Assembly (NCBI RefSeq): GCF_003054325.1
Contig: NZ_QBKU01000001.1
Coordinates: forward strand, 496,001-560,000
Direction: 5' to 3'
DNA from: Sulfitobacter mediterraneus
Lineage (GTDB): Bacteria > Pseudomonadota > Alphaproteobacteria > Rhodobacterales > Rhodobacteraceae
Length of the DNA: 64,000 bases
Part shown: piece after piece, positions 17,815 to 26,818 of the stretch
Position numbering within the stretch: the stretch's first letter is position 1
Layout: each line of letters opens with the position of its first letter
The notes under the pieces: model-generated
Databases searched by the model: none
The model's input: the letters and a program-made list of their open reading frames with translations, nothing else
Told to the model about the DNA's origin: nothing
Program-made: the position numbers and the translations under genes

Positions 17815-18312
17815 CTAAGGGTTGATCTGGATCGGCGTTCCGTTCCCGACCATCGCATAGATGTCTTCCATCTGCTTGTTCGTCACAGAAATGCAGCCCC
17901 AGGTCCAATCGCCCTTATCCTTTTTCAACGGGTTCTTTTGCCCGTGAATAAAGATATCGCCGCCCGGCGTTTTGCCAATGGATTTGGCATAAGCGCGATC
18001 TGCGTTGTTTGGGTATGAAATGCCCAGAGACAGGTGGAATTGGCTGTTGGGATTACGCCGGTCGATCAGATAAATTCCCTCAGGCGTGCGCCCGTCCCCT
18101 TCGATCTGTTTGTGACCAATAGGGGCAAAGCCCAGCTTGATGTCATAATCCTCAAGCACCTTGTCATGATGCAACAGATACATGCGCCGCGCCTCTTTGT
18201 TCACCACCACATAGGTGACTTCAGGCCCGTTGTAGCGTTTGAATTTGCTGCTGCTGCAGGCGCCTAGCGCCACAAGCGCGGTGCCGCCAAGAATGACTGT
18301 TCTGCGGTTCAT
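17815..18312 (-). CDS. L,D-transpeptidase (YkuD domain) lipoprotein
   Basis: 165 residues, the size of minimal YkuD enzymes. The N-terminus MNRRTVILGGTALVALGACSS has both an Arg-Arg pair and a lipobox (LGAC, Cys19). The YkuD domain runs about 32-164: GDGRTPEGIY, then DIFIHGQ with His123 and WTWGCISVTN with nucleophile Cys140. Convergent with the CAP gene, 15 bp apart. In this family many members crosslink peptidoglycan in stationary phase; whether the two here differ in task is unknown. Confidence 0.94.
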   Translation of the reverse strand: MNRRTVILGGTALVALGACSSSKFKRYNGPEVTYVVVNKEARRMYLLHHDKVLEDYDIKLGFAPIGHKQIEGDGRTPEGIYLIDRRNPNSQFHLSLGISYPNNADRAYAKSIGKTPGGDIFIHGQKNPLKKDKGDWTWGCISVTNKQMEDIYAMVGNGTPIQINP

Positions 18313-18446
18313 CTGTACTGCCTAATTTGCCGGGCGATTTTTGCCCTTTGTTATGGCGCTAGCATATAGCCCAAATGCCCGCAGTCAAAAAGCCGTGATT
18401 GTGGCGGTTTTGAAACATCCGCGCAAACCGGCAAATCACTGCCAGA

Positions 18447-19667
18447 TCAGGCTGGTGCAGTCAGGCTTGCCGCCAGTTCAACATGGGACGACCAACGAAA
18501 CTGATCGACAACCTGCACCCAATTCAACGTGTAACCAGCGTTGACCATCGTCAGCGCATCGCGTGCAAAGGTCACAGGATTGCACGACACATAGGCCACT
18601 TGCGGCACGCGCGCGGTCACAATCTCGGCCACTTGCCGTTCGGCACCTGCGCGGGGTGGGTCCAAAACAACCGCATCCAGCTTGCGCATTTCATCGGGCA
18701 ATAATGGCCGGCGAAACAGATCACGTGTTTCTGTAGTCACGGGCTTAAGACCTTCGGCCATCCGCCAGCCATGATCCAGCGCCGTCATCATTTCCGCGAC
18801 GCTTTCAACCGCATGCACACGCGCGGTTTCTGCAAGAGGCAGCGCAAACGTGCCGCACCCGGCAAACAGATCGGCCAATGCATCTGCGCCCGCGACAGCC
18901 TCTTTGACTGCGGCCAGCAAAGCTGCCTCGCCATCTTGCGTGGCTTGCAAAAACGCGCCCGGCGGCGGGGTCACAGCGGCGCGGCCAAAGGTTTGCACCG
19001 GGGCGTGGCGCATTGCGATCACCTCATCACCCCAACTGAGCCGCGCCAAACCGCGCCGTTCGCACAAACTGGCAAGCTCTTGCCGCAGCGGACCATCGAG
19101 CGGCTTGCCATGCGCCACCGCCACATCCAGCCCATTGGCCGATGCCGTGACTGTGACCGCCAGCGCCGCCTTACGGCTGGTCCCGATCACCGCCAGATCT
19201 TCGGCCACCGCGCGGCCCTCCAAGACCTCGGGCGCCAGAAGCTTACAATCAGGGATTTCAATCAGAACGTCCGAACTGCGGCCATAAAACCCTGCCATCG
19301 CGCCCTTTTTCGTACGCCGTGCCGCAAAAGTGGCCCGCCGCCGCGATTGCGCGGGCGAGGTATGAAGTGGCTTAAAAACAGTCTCTAAGCCATGCGCATC
19401 CAGTGCATGTTTCACCACGTCTTGTTTCCACGCCGCGACCAGATCGTCCGATGCATGTTGCAACTGGCATCCACCACAGGATTTGAAATGCCGGCACGGC
19501 GGCGCAACCCGATCATCAGATGGCGTCAGGATTCGCACGTCTGATAAGGCGCTGCCGTCAACTGTACCGGATACCATCTCACCCGGAAGGGTCAGCGGCG
19601 CAAATATCGGGCCATCGGCGATGCCATCGCCATGATGGCCCAATCGAAGAATGTGATGTTCTGTCAT
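18447..19667 (-). CDS. Class I SAM-dependent RNA m5U methyltransferase (TrmA/RlmD family)
   Basis: 406 residues from ATG at 19665-19667 (MTEHHILRLGHHGDGIADGP). A short TRAM-like beta-barrel (about 1-50) is followed by iron-sulfur cysteines C58-x5-C64-x2-C67 and a fourth Cys in EIPDCKLL, as in RlmD. The Rossmann domain has DLFAGCGTFALPLAE, the uridine-methylation motif LDPPRAGAE and the catalytic nucleophile in VSCNPVTFARD. It should methylate uridine-C5 in 23S rRNA, but the exact site cannot be told. The 134 bp upstream of the L,D-transpeptidase and downstream of this gene hold nothing recognised. Confidence 0.92.
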   Translation of the reverse strand: MTEHHILRLGHHGDGIADGPIFAPLTLPGEMVSGTVDGSALSDVRILTPSDDRVAPPCRHFKSCGGCQLQHASDDLVAAWKQDVVKHALDAHGLETVFKPLHTSPAQSRRRATFAARRTKKGAMAGFYGRSSDVLIEIPDCKLLAPEVLEGRAVAEDLAVIGTSRKAALAVTVTASANGLDVAVAHGKPLDGPLRQELASLCERRGLARLSWGDEVIAMRHAPVQTFGRAAVTPPPGAFLQATQDGEAALLAAVKEAVAGADALADLFAGCGTFALPLAETARVHAVESVAEMMTALDHGWRMAEGLKPVTTETRDLFRRPLLPDEMRKLDAVVLDPPRAGAERQVAEIVTARVPQVAYVSCNPVTFARDALTMVNAGYTLNWVQVVDQFRWSSHVELAASLTAPA

Positions 19668-19704
19668 GCCCCGCCTTACCCCGCCGCAGCCTTGCACAAA
19701 ACCC

Positions 19705-21537
19705 CTATTCAGCCGCCTTTACATTCAGGAACCCGCCCGACTGCCGCTGCCAATAGCGCGCATAAAGACCATTTTCGGTCAAAAGCGCCTCGTGATTGCC
19801 GGTTTCGACAATCCGACCTTGATCCATAACGATAATGCGGTCCATCTCCGTCAGCGTGGACAGGCGATGTGCAATCGCCAGAACGGTTTTGCCCTCCATC
19901 ACACGGGTCAGCGCGGTTTGAATGGCCGCTTCGACCTCGCTATCGAGGGCAGAGGTCGCCTCATCCAGCACCAGAATGGGCGCATCTTTGAGAATAGCCC
20001 GCGCCAGTGCAATCCTCTGGCGTTGCCCACCTGACAGTTTCACACCCCGTTCACCCAAATGCGCCTCATAACCGCGACGCCCGCGATGGTCTTCAAGCTC
20101 CTGAATAAACCCGTGCGCTTCTGCCCGTTCGGCTGCGGCGATAACCTCTGCTTCGGTCGCGTCTGGCCGGCCATACAGGATGTTGTCACGCGCAGACCGA
20201 TTGAACATCGCGGTTTCCTGCGTAACCATCCCAATGTTGCGCCGAAGGCTTTCTTGAGTGGCCTGACGCACATCAAGATCATCGATCAATATTTGACCCT
20301 GTTCTGCATCATAGAGCCTAAGTAGAAGGGAAACGAGCGTTGATTTACCGGCTCCGGAGGCACCAACAATGCCCAGCTTTTCACCCGGTTCTATTGTCAG
20401 GTCGATCCGTTCAACGCCGCCCGCCTCACGGCCATAGGCAAACCCCAGATCCCGCATTTCAATGCGCCCTTGAACCATATCTAATGACTTGGCATCCGGG
20501 CCATCCTCCAACCTCACACGGGGCGTCAGGGTCTTCATGCCGTCCTCAACTTCACCAACGTTGGAATAGATCGCCATCAAGGTGAAACTGACCCAACCGG
20601 TCATCTGCGCGATACGGATCGCCACGGCCCCTGCCGCAACAATATCGCCCTCACTTGCCATACCGCGCTGCCAAAGCAAGATTGTACCGCCCAGCAAGAC
20701 CACCGGCAAAAGCCCCGCCAATGTCATCAAGGTCAGACGGAAACCAGCGGCGAGATATCCAAACTCCAACGCGCGTTCCCGAAAGGTCTGCATGGCGCCC
20801 AAAGCGGCACGATCTTCGTGATCCGCATGGGCAAACAGTTTCACTGTCTTGATGTTGGTAATGGTGTCCACGACTTGGCCGGACACCATTGCACGCGCAC
20901 CTGCACGGCCCGCGGACCGCTTGCGCACACGCGGCAAGAACCAGTTGATCACTGCAAAATACAGAACCAGCCAGACCAGAAACCCGACCGCCACCCGCCA
21001 ATCAATCGCCACCAGCAATGCAAGCGAGCCCAAGAGCGACGCCAGCGCAAAAGCCACCACATTGATCAGCTCTGATGCGATATCCGTGACTGCACGCGCC
21101 GCCTGCATCTGTTTCTGCGCAATCCGCCCTGCAAAATCATCGTCAAAGAAGCCAACGTTCTGACCAAGCGTCCAACGATGCAAGCGCGACAGAACCAATG
21201 GATTCACATTCGGCTGCACCATGATCGCATTCGAAGCAGAGCTAAGAGCAAACAGGATTGGCCTCAGGATCAGAAAAAACCCAACAGCCCCGAGGATCAG
21301 CGCCAGATTCCGCCCGTCAAAGAATGCCTCGGGCCCTGCGCTGACCGTGGCATCGATGACCCGGCCAAGGATCAGCGCCGTGCCAGCCTCCATCACTCCA
21401 GCAGCGGCAGAAAGCAACGCGGCAAGCCAAAGCACCGGCCAAGCGCCGGACAGGCACCACCGCAAAAACGCCCCTAATGTTTGGGGCGGCGGCCCTTCGG
21501 CGGCGCGAAAGGGGTTGATCCAATTGCCAATGTTCAT
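19705..21537 (-). CDS. ABC exporter half-transporter (permease-ATPase fusion), subunit 2
   Basis: 610 residues: a six-helix transmembrane domain (about 30-330) fused to an ATP-binding domain with Walker A VGASGAGKST at 391-400, signature LSGGQRQR, and Walker B LVLDEATSALD with the catalytic Glu. These are exporter (type IV, MsbA/BmrA-like) half-transporters. It overlaps the upstream half-transporter by four bases (ATGA), so the pair probably forms a heterodimer. Both nucleotide sites look intact, unlike heterodimers with one degenerate site. Substrate unknown. Confidence 0.94.
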   Translation of the reverse strand: MNIGNWINPFRAAEGPPPQTLGAFLRWCLSGAWPVLWLAALLSAAAGVMEAGTALILGRVIDATVSAGPEAFFDGRNLALILGAVGFFLILRPILFALSSASNAIMVQPNVNPLVLSRLHRWTLGQNVGFFDDDFAGRIAQKQMQAARAVTDIASELINVVAFALASLLGSLALLVAIDWRVAVGFLVWLVLYFAVINWFLPRVRKRSAGRAGARAMVSGQVVDTITNIKTVKLFAHADHEDRAALGAMQTFRERALEFGYLAAGFRLTLMTLAGLLPVVLLGGTILLWQRGMASEGDIVAAGAVAIRIAQMTGWVSFTLMAIYSNVGEVEDGMKTLTPRVRLEDGPDAKSLDMVQGRIEMRDLGFAYGREAGGVERIDLTIEPGEKLGIVGASGAGKSTLVSLLLRLYDAEQGQILIDDLDVRQATQESLRRNIGMVTQETAMFNRSARDNILYGRPDATEAEVIAAAERAEAHGFIQELEDHRGRRGYEAHLGERGVKLSGGQRQRIALARAILKDAPILVLDEATSALDSEVEAAIQTALTRVMEGKTVLAIAHRLSTLTEMDRIIVMDQGRIVETGNHEALLTENGLYARYWQRQSGGFLNVKAAE

Positions 21538-23372
21538 GCGTCTTCATCCAGTTTGAGGAACCCACCCGATTGGCGAGACCAGAAATCTGCATATAGCCCG
21601 CCCCGCGCCAAAAGCGCGTCATGCGATCCCTCTTCGACAATGCGCCCTTCATCCAGAACCAAAATGCGGTCCATCTCTGCGATGGTGGACAGACGGTGCG
21701 CAATGGCGATCACCGATTTGCCCGCCATCATCCCATAAAGGGTTTCCTGAATCGCAGCCTCCACCTCGCTATCAAGGGCGGAAGTTGCCTCATCCAAGAG
21801 CAGGATCGGCGCATCTTTCAAAATGACCCGTGCCAGCGTGATCCGCTGTCGCTGTCCGCCAGACAGTTTGACACCGCGCTCCCCAACCCGTGCATCATAG
21901 CCGTGACGCCCTTCGGGATCGGACAGATCCTGAATAAATTCATGCGCTTGCGCTTGCTTGGCGGCCGCGATCATCTCTTCTTCGCTGGCGTCCGGACGGC
22001 CATACAGAATGTTTTCACGAACCGAACGGTGCAACAAAGAGCTGTCTTGCTGGACCATACCGATATGCTGCCGCATGCTGTCTTGGGTCACATCACTGAT
22101 GTCCTGACCGTCGATCAAGATCCGCCCGCCTTCGGCCTCATAGAACCGCAAGAGCAGCTTAACCAGAGTGGATTTGCCTGCGCCAGATCGGCCAATCAGG
22201 CCAATCCGCTCTCCCGGTGCAATCTCAAGATCAACGCCCTGCAATCCACCCGATGTGCGCCCGTAGTGATGGACCAAACCTTGCATCTCGATCCGCCCAG
22301 CGGGCAATTGCAGTGGCTTGGCATTGGGCGCATCCACCAAGGTAATCGGCTCTGCAATGGTCTCCATCCCTTCGGCCACCACGCCAAGCTGGCGAAAGAA
22401 CGAGGAAAGCGCCCACATGATCCAGCCGGTCATTGCGTTCAGCCGCAGTGTCAGCGCCGCCGCTGCCGCGACAACACCCACGCTTGCCTCCCCTGCCGTC
22501 CAAAGCCAAAGCGCCCAACCAACGATGCCGACAATCAACAGCCCATTCAACGCCACAAGATAGACATCCATGATGGTGAAGATCCGCATCTCGATCTGGA
22601 AAGTGCGCCGCGCCTCCTCGATGGCATCCTTGGCAAAACCAAGCTCCAGATCATGGTGGGCAAACATCTTGACCGAGTGGATATTTGTATAGGCGTCCAC
22701 AACCCGCCCCGTCACAGCAGACCGCGCATCAGAGGCGTCCTTGGCTGCGGGACCAACCCGCGCCAAGGTCCAGCGCACCAGAAATCCATAAAGAACAAAC
22801 CAACCCAAAAGCGGTACCAGCAACCGCAAATCCGACAATGTGAGCAAGATCGCTGCCCCGATCAAATAGGCCAGCGAATAGGAAATCGCGTCAAAGACCT
22901 GAAACACCACCTCGCCCGCAGCGGGCGGCGTTTGCATGATCCGGTTGGCGATCCGCCCGGCAAAGTCATTCTCGAACCAGCCGACCGACTGTCGCAAAAC
23001 TTGTTTGTGCGCTCTCCAACGGATCAAAGTGCCGAAATTCGGCATAATCGCATTGTTCAGAAGCAGCACATCAAGCCCCTGAAGCGCAGGACGGATCAAC
23101 AGCACAAAGAGTGCGACAAGGATCAGCTCAGTGCCATAGGTCTGCCAAAGCAGCGCCGGATCACTGCCCAGCAGGTCCACCAGACGCCCCATGTAGTAGA
23201 TCAGCCAGATCTCAATCGCCGCAACGACAATCGACATGAAAGCAGTCAGGGCAAACACCTTTTTAAACGGCTGGGAATAGTCCCACAAAAACAGCCACAG
23301 CTTTTGCGGCGGTTTATCGTGTTCGGTGTAGGGAACGTAGGGGTTGATGAGGTTTTCAAAGAAACGGAACAT
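21534..23372 (-). CDS. ABC exporter half-transporter (permease-ATPase fusion), subunit 1
   Basis: 612 residues from ATG at 23370-23372 (MFRFFENLINPYVPYTEHDK); the frame is open further up but that part looks non-coding. Six predicted transmembrane helices (about 40-340) and an ATPase domain with GRSGAGKSTLVKLLLRFYE, signature LSGGQRQRITLAR and LLLDEATSALD. Closely similar to the following gene, so the pair likely arose by tandem duplication. A 14-bp inverted repeat TATGCA-TT-TGCATA (23503-23516) lies about 130 bp upstream and could belong to its promoter region. Confidence 0.94.
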   Translation of the reverse strand: MFRFFENLINPYVPYTEHDKPPQKLWLFLWDYSQPFKKVFALTAFMSIVVAAIEIWLIYYMGRLVDLLGSDPALLWQTYGTELILVALFVLLIRPALQGLDVLLLNNAIMPNFGTLIRWRAHKQVLRQSVGWFENDFAGRIANRIMQTPPAAGEVVFQVFDAISYSLAYLIGAAILLTLSDLRLLVPLLGWFVLYGFLVRWTLARVGPAAKDASDARSAVTGRVVDAYTNIHSVKMFAHHDLELGFAKDAIEEARRTFQIEMRIFTIMDVYLVALNGLLIVGIVGWALWLWTAGEASVGVVAAAAALTLRLNAMTGWIMWALSSFFRQLGVVAEGMETIAEPITLVDAPNAKPLQLPAGRIEMQGLVHHYGRTSGGLQGVDLEIAPGERIGLIGRSGAGKSTLVKLLLRFYEAEGGRILIDGQDISDVTQDSMRQHIGMVQQDSSLLHRSVRENILYGRPDASEEEMIAAAKQAQAHEFIQDLSDPEGRHGYDARVGERGVKLSGGQRQRITLARVILKDAPILLLDEATSALDSEVEAAIQETLYGMMAGKSVIAIAHRLSTIAEMDRILVLDEGRIVEEGSHDALLARGGLYADFWSRQSGGFLKLDEDA

Positions 23373-23502
23373 GGCAAATGGCCTTGGAATAGGAATTGGC
23401 AAAATGATCAGGACACGCAAATGCGCCCCGATAGGAATACGCGCTTAGGGGAGCGTTAGCTCAACCAAATCCCGCGATACATTTTGCAATCCTCCGTGTT
23501 CA

Positions 23503-23516
23503 TATGCATTTGCATA
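23503..23516. repeat. Perfect inverted repeat upstream of the ABC exporter
   Basis: TATGCA and TGCATA around a TT centre. It lies in the 171-bp gap between the CCA-adding enzyme stop and the exporter start. Could be an operator; too short to prove. Confidence 0.35.
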
Positions 23517-23543
23517 GAGAATTCTTGGCAGGCTGTCGACCCT

Positions 23544-24722
23544 TCAGGGCAACTGAAGCAGTTCTGTGCGGGACAAGGCAAAACCGGAATTGACCCAAGC
23601 CTGTTCCAAACGCTTCAATCGCTGGCCCAGCGCGGGCCCGGAAAACGCAGGCATCAGATCCGCAGCTTTCAGTGGAAAAACCTTGGTGGACGCTTCCAGA
23701 ATCGTCTCTAACATGGACAAATCCGGCAAACTTTCCGCAAGAACGGATCGGAGCAATAGCGCCTGCTGTGCTACCACTGCGCCGTGCCGATAGGCCAGTT
23801 CCGGCAGTGGTGGGCCCGAAAAACCGGCCTCTCGCAACAAGGCAAGCTGTTTGTTGTCTGCCTTGCTCAGCCGCAAACGAACCGCCGGATCATCGCCGCC
23901 GAGCACAGCCAGACGGGTCAGCCAGATAGGGTCTAAGCCCAACACGCCCTCCATATGGACCAGAACAGCCAACCATCGGTCATCACTGCCGGGCAAGAGC
24001 GCATGCAGCACACCGGTTTGACGCATCGCTGCGACCGCGGGCGCAGGATCGGGCGCCGCCAGAAGTTTGGTCATTTCCTGACCCACACGTTCTGCTGAAA
24101 GTGTCTCTAACCCGTGGGTATTTGATGAAATGGCGGCCAGTGCATCTGCATCAAAGCCGTCTTGTTGATCGCCAAACCAAGCCGAAAACCGAAAGAACCG
24201 CAGGATGCGCAAATAGTCTTCTTGAATGCGGGCGGCAGGATCTTCGATGAACCTGATCCGCCGCGCCAACAGATCGGGCAGACCGTTCAAGGGGTCCACA
24301 ACCCCGCCCAGCGCATCCGCATACAGCGCATTCATGGTAAAATCCCGGCGGCGGGCATCGTCAGCGATGTCTTTGGAAAAGGCTACAACCGCGCGACGTC
24401 CGTCTGTTTCGACATCTCGCCGAAATGTGGTGATTTCAAACGGTTTGCCACCGGCAACAACCGTCACAGTGCCATGGTCAATGCCGGTTGGGATCGCTTT
24501 CATACCTGCATCTCCGGCCAATTGCATGACCTTTTCCGGCAGAGCATCGGTCGACATATCCACATCGCTGTCGGCCAACCTCAAAAGTGCATTGCGCACA
24601 CAGCCGCCGACATAAAAAATCTGATGCCCGCCTTCTTGGATCACGCGGCAGACCGCCTGCGCATCTTTGTCCATCAACCAGCTGGTGCCGGGAGGAATCA
24701 CAATGTCATTTGATTTGACCAT
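23544..24722 (-). CDS. CCA-adding tRNA nucleotidyltransferase
   Basis: Adds or repairs the 3' CCA end of tRNAs. 392 residues, class II. The head domain has the family signature YVGGCVRNALL followed by SDVDMSTDALPE with the two metal-binding Asp residues, then a RRDFTMNALYAD motif and RIQEDYLRILRFFRFSAWFG of the neck. It overlaps the upstream Nudix gene by 25 bases, with its start inside that gene, so a shared transcript is expected. Whether it adds all of CCA or only part of it cannot be read from sequence. Confidence 0.95.
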   Translation of the reverse strand: MVKSNDIVIPPGTSWLMDKDAQAVCRVIQEGGHQIFYVGGCVRNALLRLADSDVDMSTDALPEKVMQLAGDAGMKAIPTGIDHGTVTVVAGGKPFEITTFRRDVETDGRRAVVAFSKDIADDARRRDFTMNALYADALGGVVDPLNGLPDLLARRIRFIEDPAARIQEDYLRILRFFRFSAWFGDQQDGFDADALAAISSNTHGLETLSAERVGQEMTKLLAAPDPAPAVAAMRQTGVLHALLPGSDDRWLAVLVHMEGVLGLDPIWLTRLAVLGGDDPAVRLRLSKADNKQLALLREAGFSGPPLPELAYRHGAVVAQQALLLRSVLAESLPDLSMLETILEASTKVFPLKAADLMPAFSGPALGQRLKRLEQAWVNSGFALSRTELLQLP

Positions 24723-25312
24723 GCCCGCAACATACGCGCGGTTGCGCCCCAGATGTAATAGGGTCCGTAAGGCACCACAAAATAATGCCGCCGTGTGCCC
24801 CGCCAGCGCCGAGATTGCACAAGATAATTACGCGGATCAAGCACATGATCCAGCGGCACAGAAAACACCTCTTCGACCTCACCGGGCTCCGGTTTGATCT
24901 CGAATGTGTCTCTAACAAAGGCAATGACAGGCGTCACATCAAAGCTGGTGACGGTTTCATGCGTGGGCAAAACGCCCAAGACATCGACAATATCGCGCGG
25001 CAGGCCGATCTCTTCTTCCGCCTCGCGCAGTGCAGCGGCAACAACATCTGCGTCGCCTTCGTCCTGTTTGCCACCTGGAAAGGCAATTTGCCCCGGATGG
25101 TGTTTGAGCGCGGACGACCGTTTGGTCAGCAACAACTCCAGCCGGCCATCAACCTGATGAATCGGTGCCAGAACCCCGGCAGGACGCAATTTGCGCCCCG
25201 CAGGTAAAACCACATCAGGGTTCAGATCGAAGTCAGATGAGGACGATCCACTGCGCAGCAACGCCGCGCGAATATCGTCGATCCGCTTATGCACCGTCTG
25301 TTTCGGCCTCAA
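24698..25312 (-). CDS. CoA pyrophosphatase (Nudix hydrolase)
   Basis: 204 residues. The CoA-specific motif LLTKRSSALKHHPGQIAFPG lies directly before and in the Nudix box, whose core is GGKQDEGDADVVAAALREAE then EEIGL. It should split CoA and its oxidised forms into phosphopantetheine and 3',5'-ADP. The start shown is TTG at 25310-25312; GTG at 25292-25294 is equally possible, and both overlap the 3' end of hslO. Sits between hslO and the CCA enzyme in one minus-strand run. Confidence 0.9.
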   Translation of the reverse strand: MRPKQTVHKRIDDIRAALLRSGSSSSDFDLNPDVVLPAGRKLRPAGVLAPIHQVDGRLELLLTKRSSALKHHPGQIAFPGGKQDEGDADVVAAALREAEEEIGLPRDIVDVLGVLPTHETVTSFDVTPVIAFVRDTFEIKPEPGEVEEVFSVPLDHVLDPRNYLVQSRRWRGTRRHYFVVPYGPYYIWGATARMLRAWSNQMTL

Positions 25313-26282
25313 ACCCGACGCTGGCCGGATCCATATCGTAATGCGCCCCGCAGAACTGACAGTCCGCGGTTACGCGCCCATCATCAGTGGTCATCTTCTC
25401 AATGTCCTTGGCCGAATAGATCGACAGGCTTTGCCGGACGCGATCTTCAGAACAGGTACACCCAAACCGAACGGCTTGCGCATCAAACACCCGTGGCTGT
25501 TCCTCGTGAAACAACCGCAGCAACAGATCCGTGGGCGGCACGCTTGGCCCGATCAATTCAAGATCCTCGACCGTGTTGAGCAACATGTTCACCCGGTTCC
25601 AGTTTTCTTCTTCATCACCGTTAACCAGATCGCTTGCACTCAGCACATCACCGTTGCCCTCACCAGACGCGGCAAAGGGCGATGCCTTGGGCATATGCTG
25701 AAGCATGACGCCCCCGGCCCGCCAATGCTCCGCCTCATTGGGACCAGAGGATTGGCCAAAGCTCAGAGAGAAGCGCGTCGGCAATTGTTCGGATTGCGCA
25801 AAATAGGCCTCCGCGCAGGACGCCAACGAATCACCTGTGAGTGGGGTAATGCCCTGATAGGGGATCATGCCCTCGCCTTGGTCGATCATGATCGCAAAGT
25901 ACCCCTCGCCCACCTGATCAATCGGCGCGCCATCGGTCAGGCGATCCGCGTCATAGCTGGCATAGGCTCGAATGCGCGCCGAACGCCCATCTTCGTCGGG
26001 ACCATAGTAATCCGTTGCGATCATCCGCACTGGCCCCTTTGACTGCACCTGCAGGGACAGTTTCCAACGCAGTTTCATGGTCTGCCCGATCAATGCAGTC
26101 AGCAAGGCCATCTCTGCCACCAGCGCTTCGACCTGCGCGGGATAGTCATGTTGTTTGAGAATGCCATCAAGCACACCATCAAGCCGCGCCACACGGCCAC
26201 GGATATCGGCATGATCCAATTGAAATGGCAGAACGCTATCGTCCCATGCAAGCTGTTGAGTGGGCTGGTGAGGAGAGGTCAT
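25287..26282 (-). CDS. hslO: Redox-regulated chaperone Hsp33
   Basis: 331 residues. Holdase chaperone of the cytoplasm, activated when oxidation releases zinc from four cysteines; those are present as CTC and CQFC in the C-terminal region (RFGCTCSEDRV and TADCQFCGAHYDMDP). The N-terminal domain reads DHADIRGRVARLDGVLDGIL, as in the family. Slightly longer than the usual 290 because of extra residues at both ends. Divergent from the Nudix gene at 26372, 89 bp apart. Confidence 0.95.
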   Translation of the reverse strand: MTSPHQPTQQLAWDDSVLPFQLDHADIRGRVARLDGVLDGILKQHDYPAQVEALVAEMALLTALIGQTMKLRWKLSLQVQSKGPVRMIATDYYGPDEDGRSARIRAYASYDADRLTDGAPIDQVGEGYFAIMIDQGEGMIPYQGITPLTGDSLASCAEAYFAQSEQLPTRFSLSFGQSSGPNEAEHWRAGGVMLQHMPKASPFAASGEGNGDVLSASDLVNGDEEENWNRVNMLLNTVEDLELIGPSVPPTDLLLRLFHEEQPRVFDAQAVRFGCTCSEDRVRQSLSIYSAKDIEKMTTDDGRVTADCQFCGAHYDMDPASVGFEAETDGA

Positions 26283-26371
26283 GGGGGTTTCCTTATCGGG
26301 GGCCGCTTGGCATACCGCGTCTATATAGGGGCGGCAACCCGTGGATAAAGGGGCCGTTTCAACAGGAGGCG

Positions 26372-26818
26372 ATGATGATCAGACGGATTGGGGAAACACC
26401 CCGCTGGGACAAGCGTTATCGCGTCAGACCGGGGGCTTATGCTATTTTGCCGCTGAAGGGCCGGTTTCTGATGACCGCGCAGATGGAGCCGCAGGTTGAT
26501 GTACAACTGCCCGGCGGCGGCATTGATCCCGGCGAATCGCCGTTGCAGGCCCTGCATCGCGAGGTTCTGGAAGAGATCGGCTGGCGCATCGCCGATCCCC
26601 GCCGCCTAGGTGCGTTCCGCCGATTTGTGTTCATGCCTGAATATGATCTCTGGGCCGAGAAACTATGCCATGTTTATGTCGCCCATCCCGTTCGCCAGAT
26701 CACAGATCCGGTCGAGCCGGACCATGCGACGCTGGTTTTGTCCGGCACTGATGCGGTAGATGCATTGGGCAACGACGGGGACCGGATGTTTTTGTCACGC
26801 TACCTGCATCAGCGCTGA
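26372..26818 (+). CDS. Nudix hydrolase
   Basis: 148 residues with a good Nudix box at about 48-70 (GGGIDPGESPLQALHREVLE then EIGW). Substrate not recognisable. AGGAGG stands just before tandem ATGs at 26372 and 26375; the second has better spacing. The three last codons overlap the tail of the response regulator gene on the other strand by ten bases. Confidence 0.9.
   Translation: MMIRRIGETPRWDKRYRVRPGAYAILPLKGRFLMTAQMEPQVDVQLPGGGIDPGESPLQALHREVLEEIGWRIADPRRLGAFRRFVFMPEYDLWAEKLCHVYVAHPVRQITDPVEPDHATLVLSGTDAVDALGNDGDRMFLSRYLHQR

Noticed and set aside
17800..17830. Terminator between the CAP gene and the L,D-transpeptidase
   Set aside because: Only a 4-5 bp stem (CCCT/AGGG) and no T run.
21621..23459. 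Open frame of about 610 codons on the + strand
   Set aside because: Fully antisense to an ABC exporter subunit; Gln/Arg/Pro/His-rich composition, no recognisable domain.
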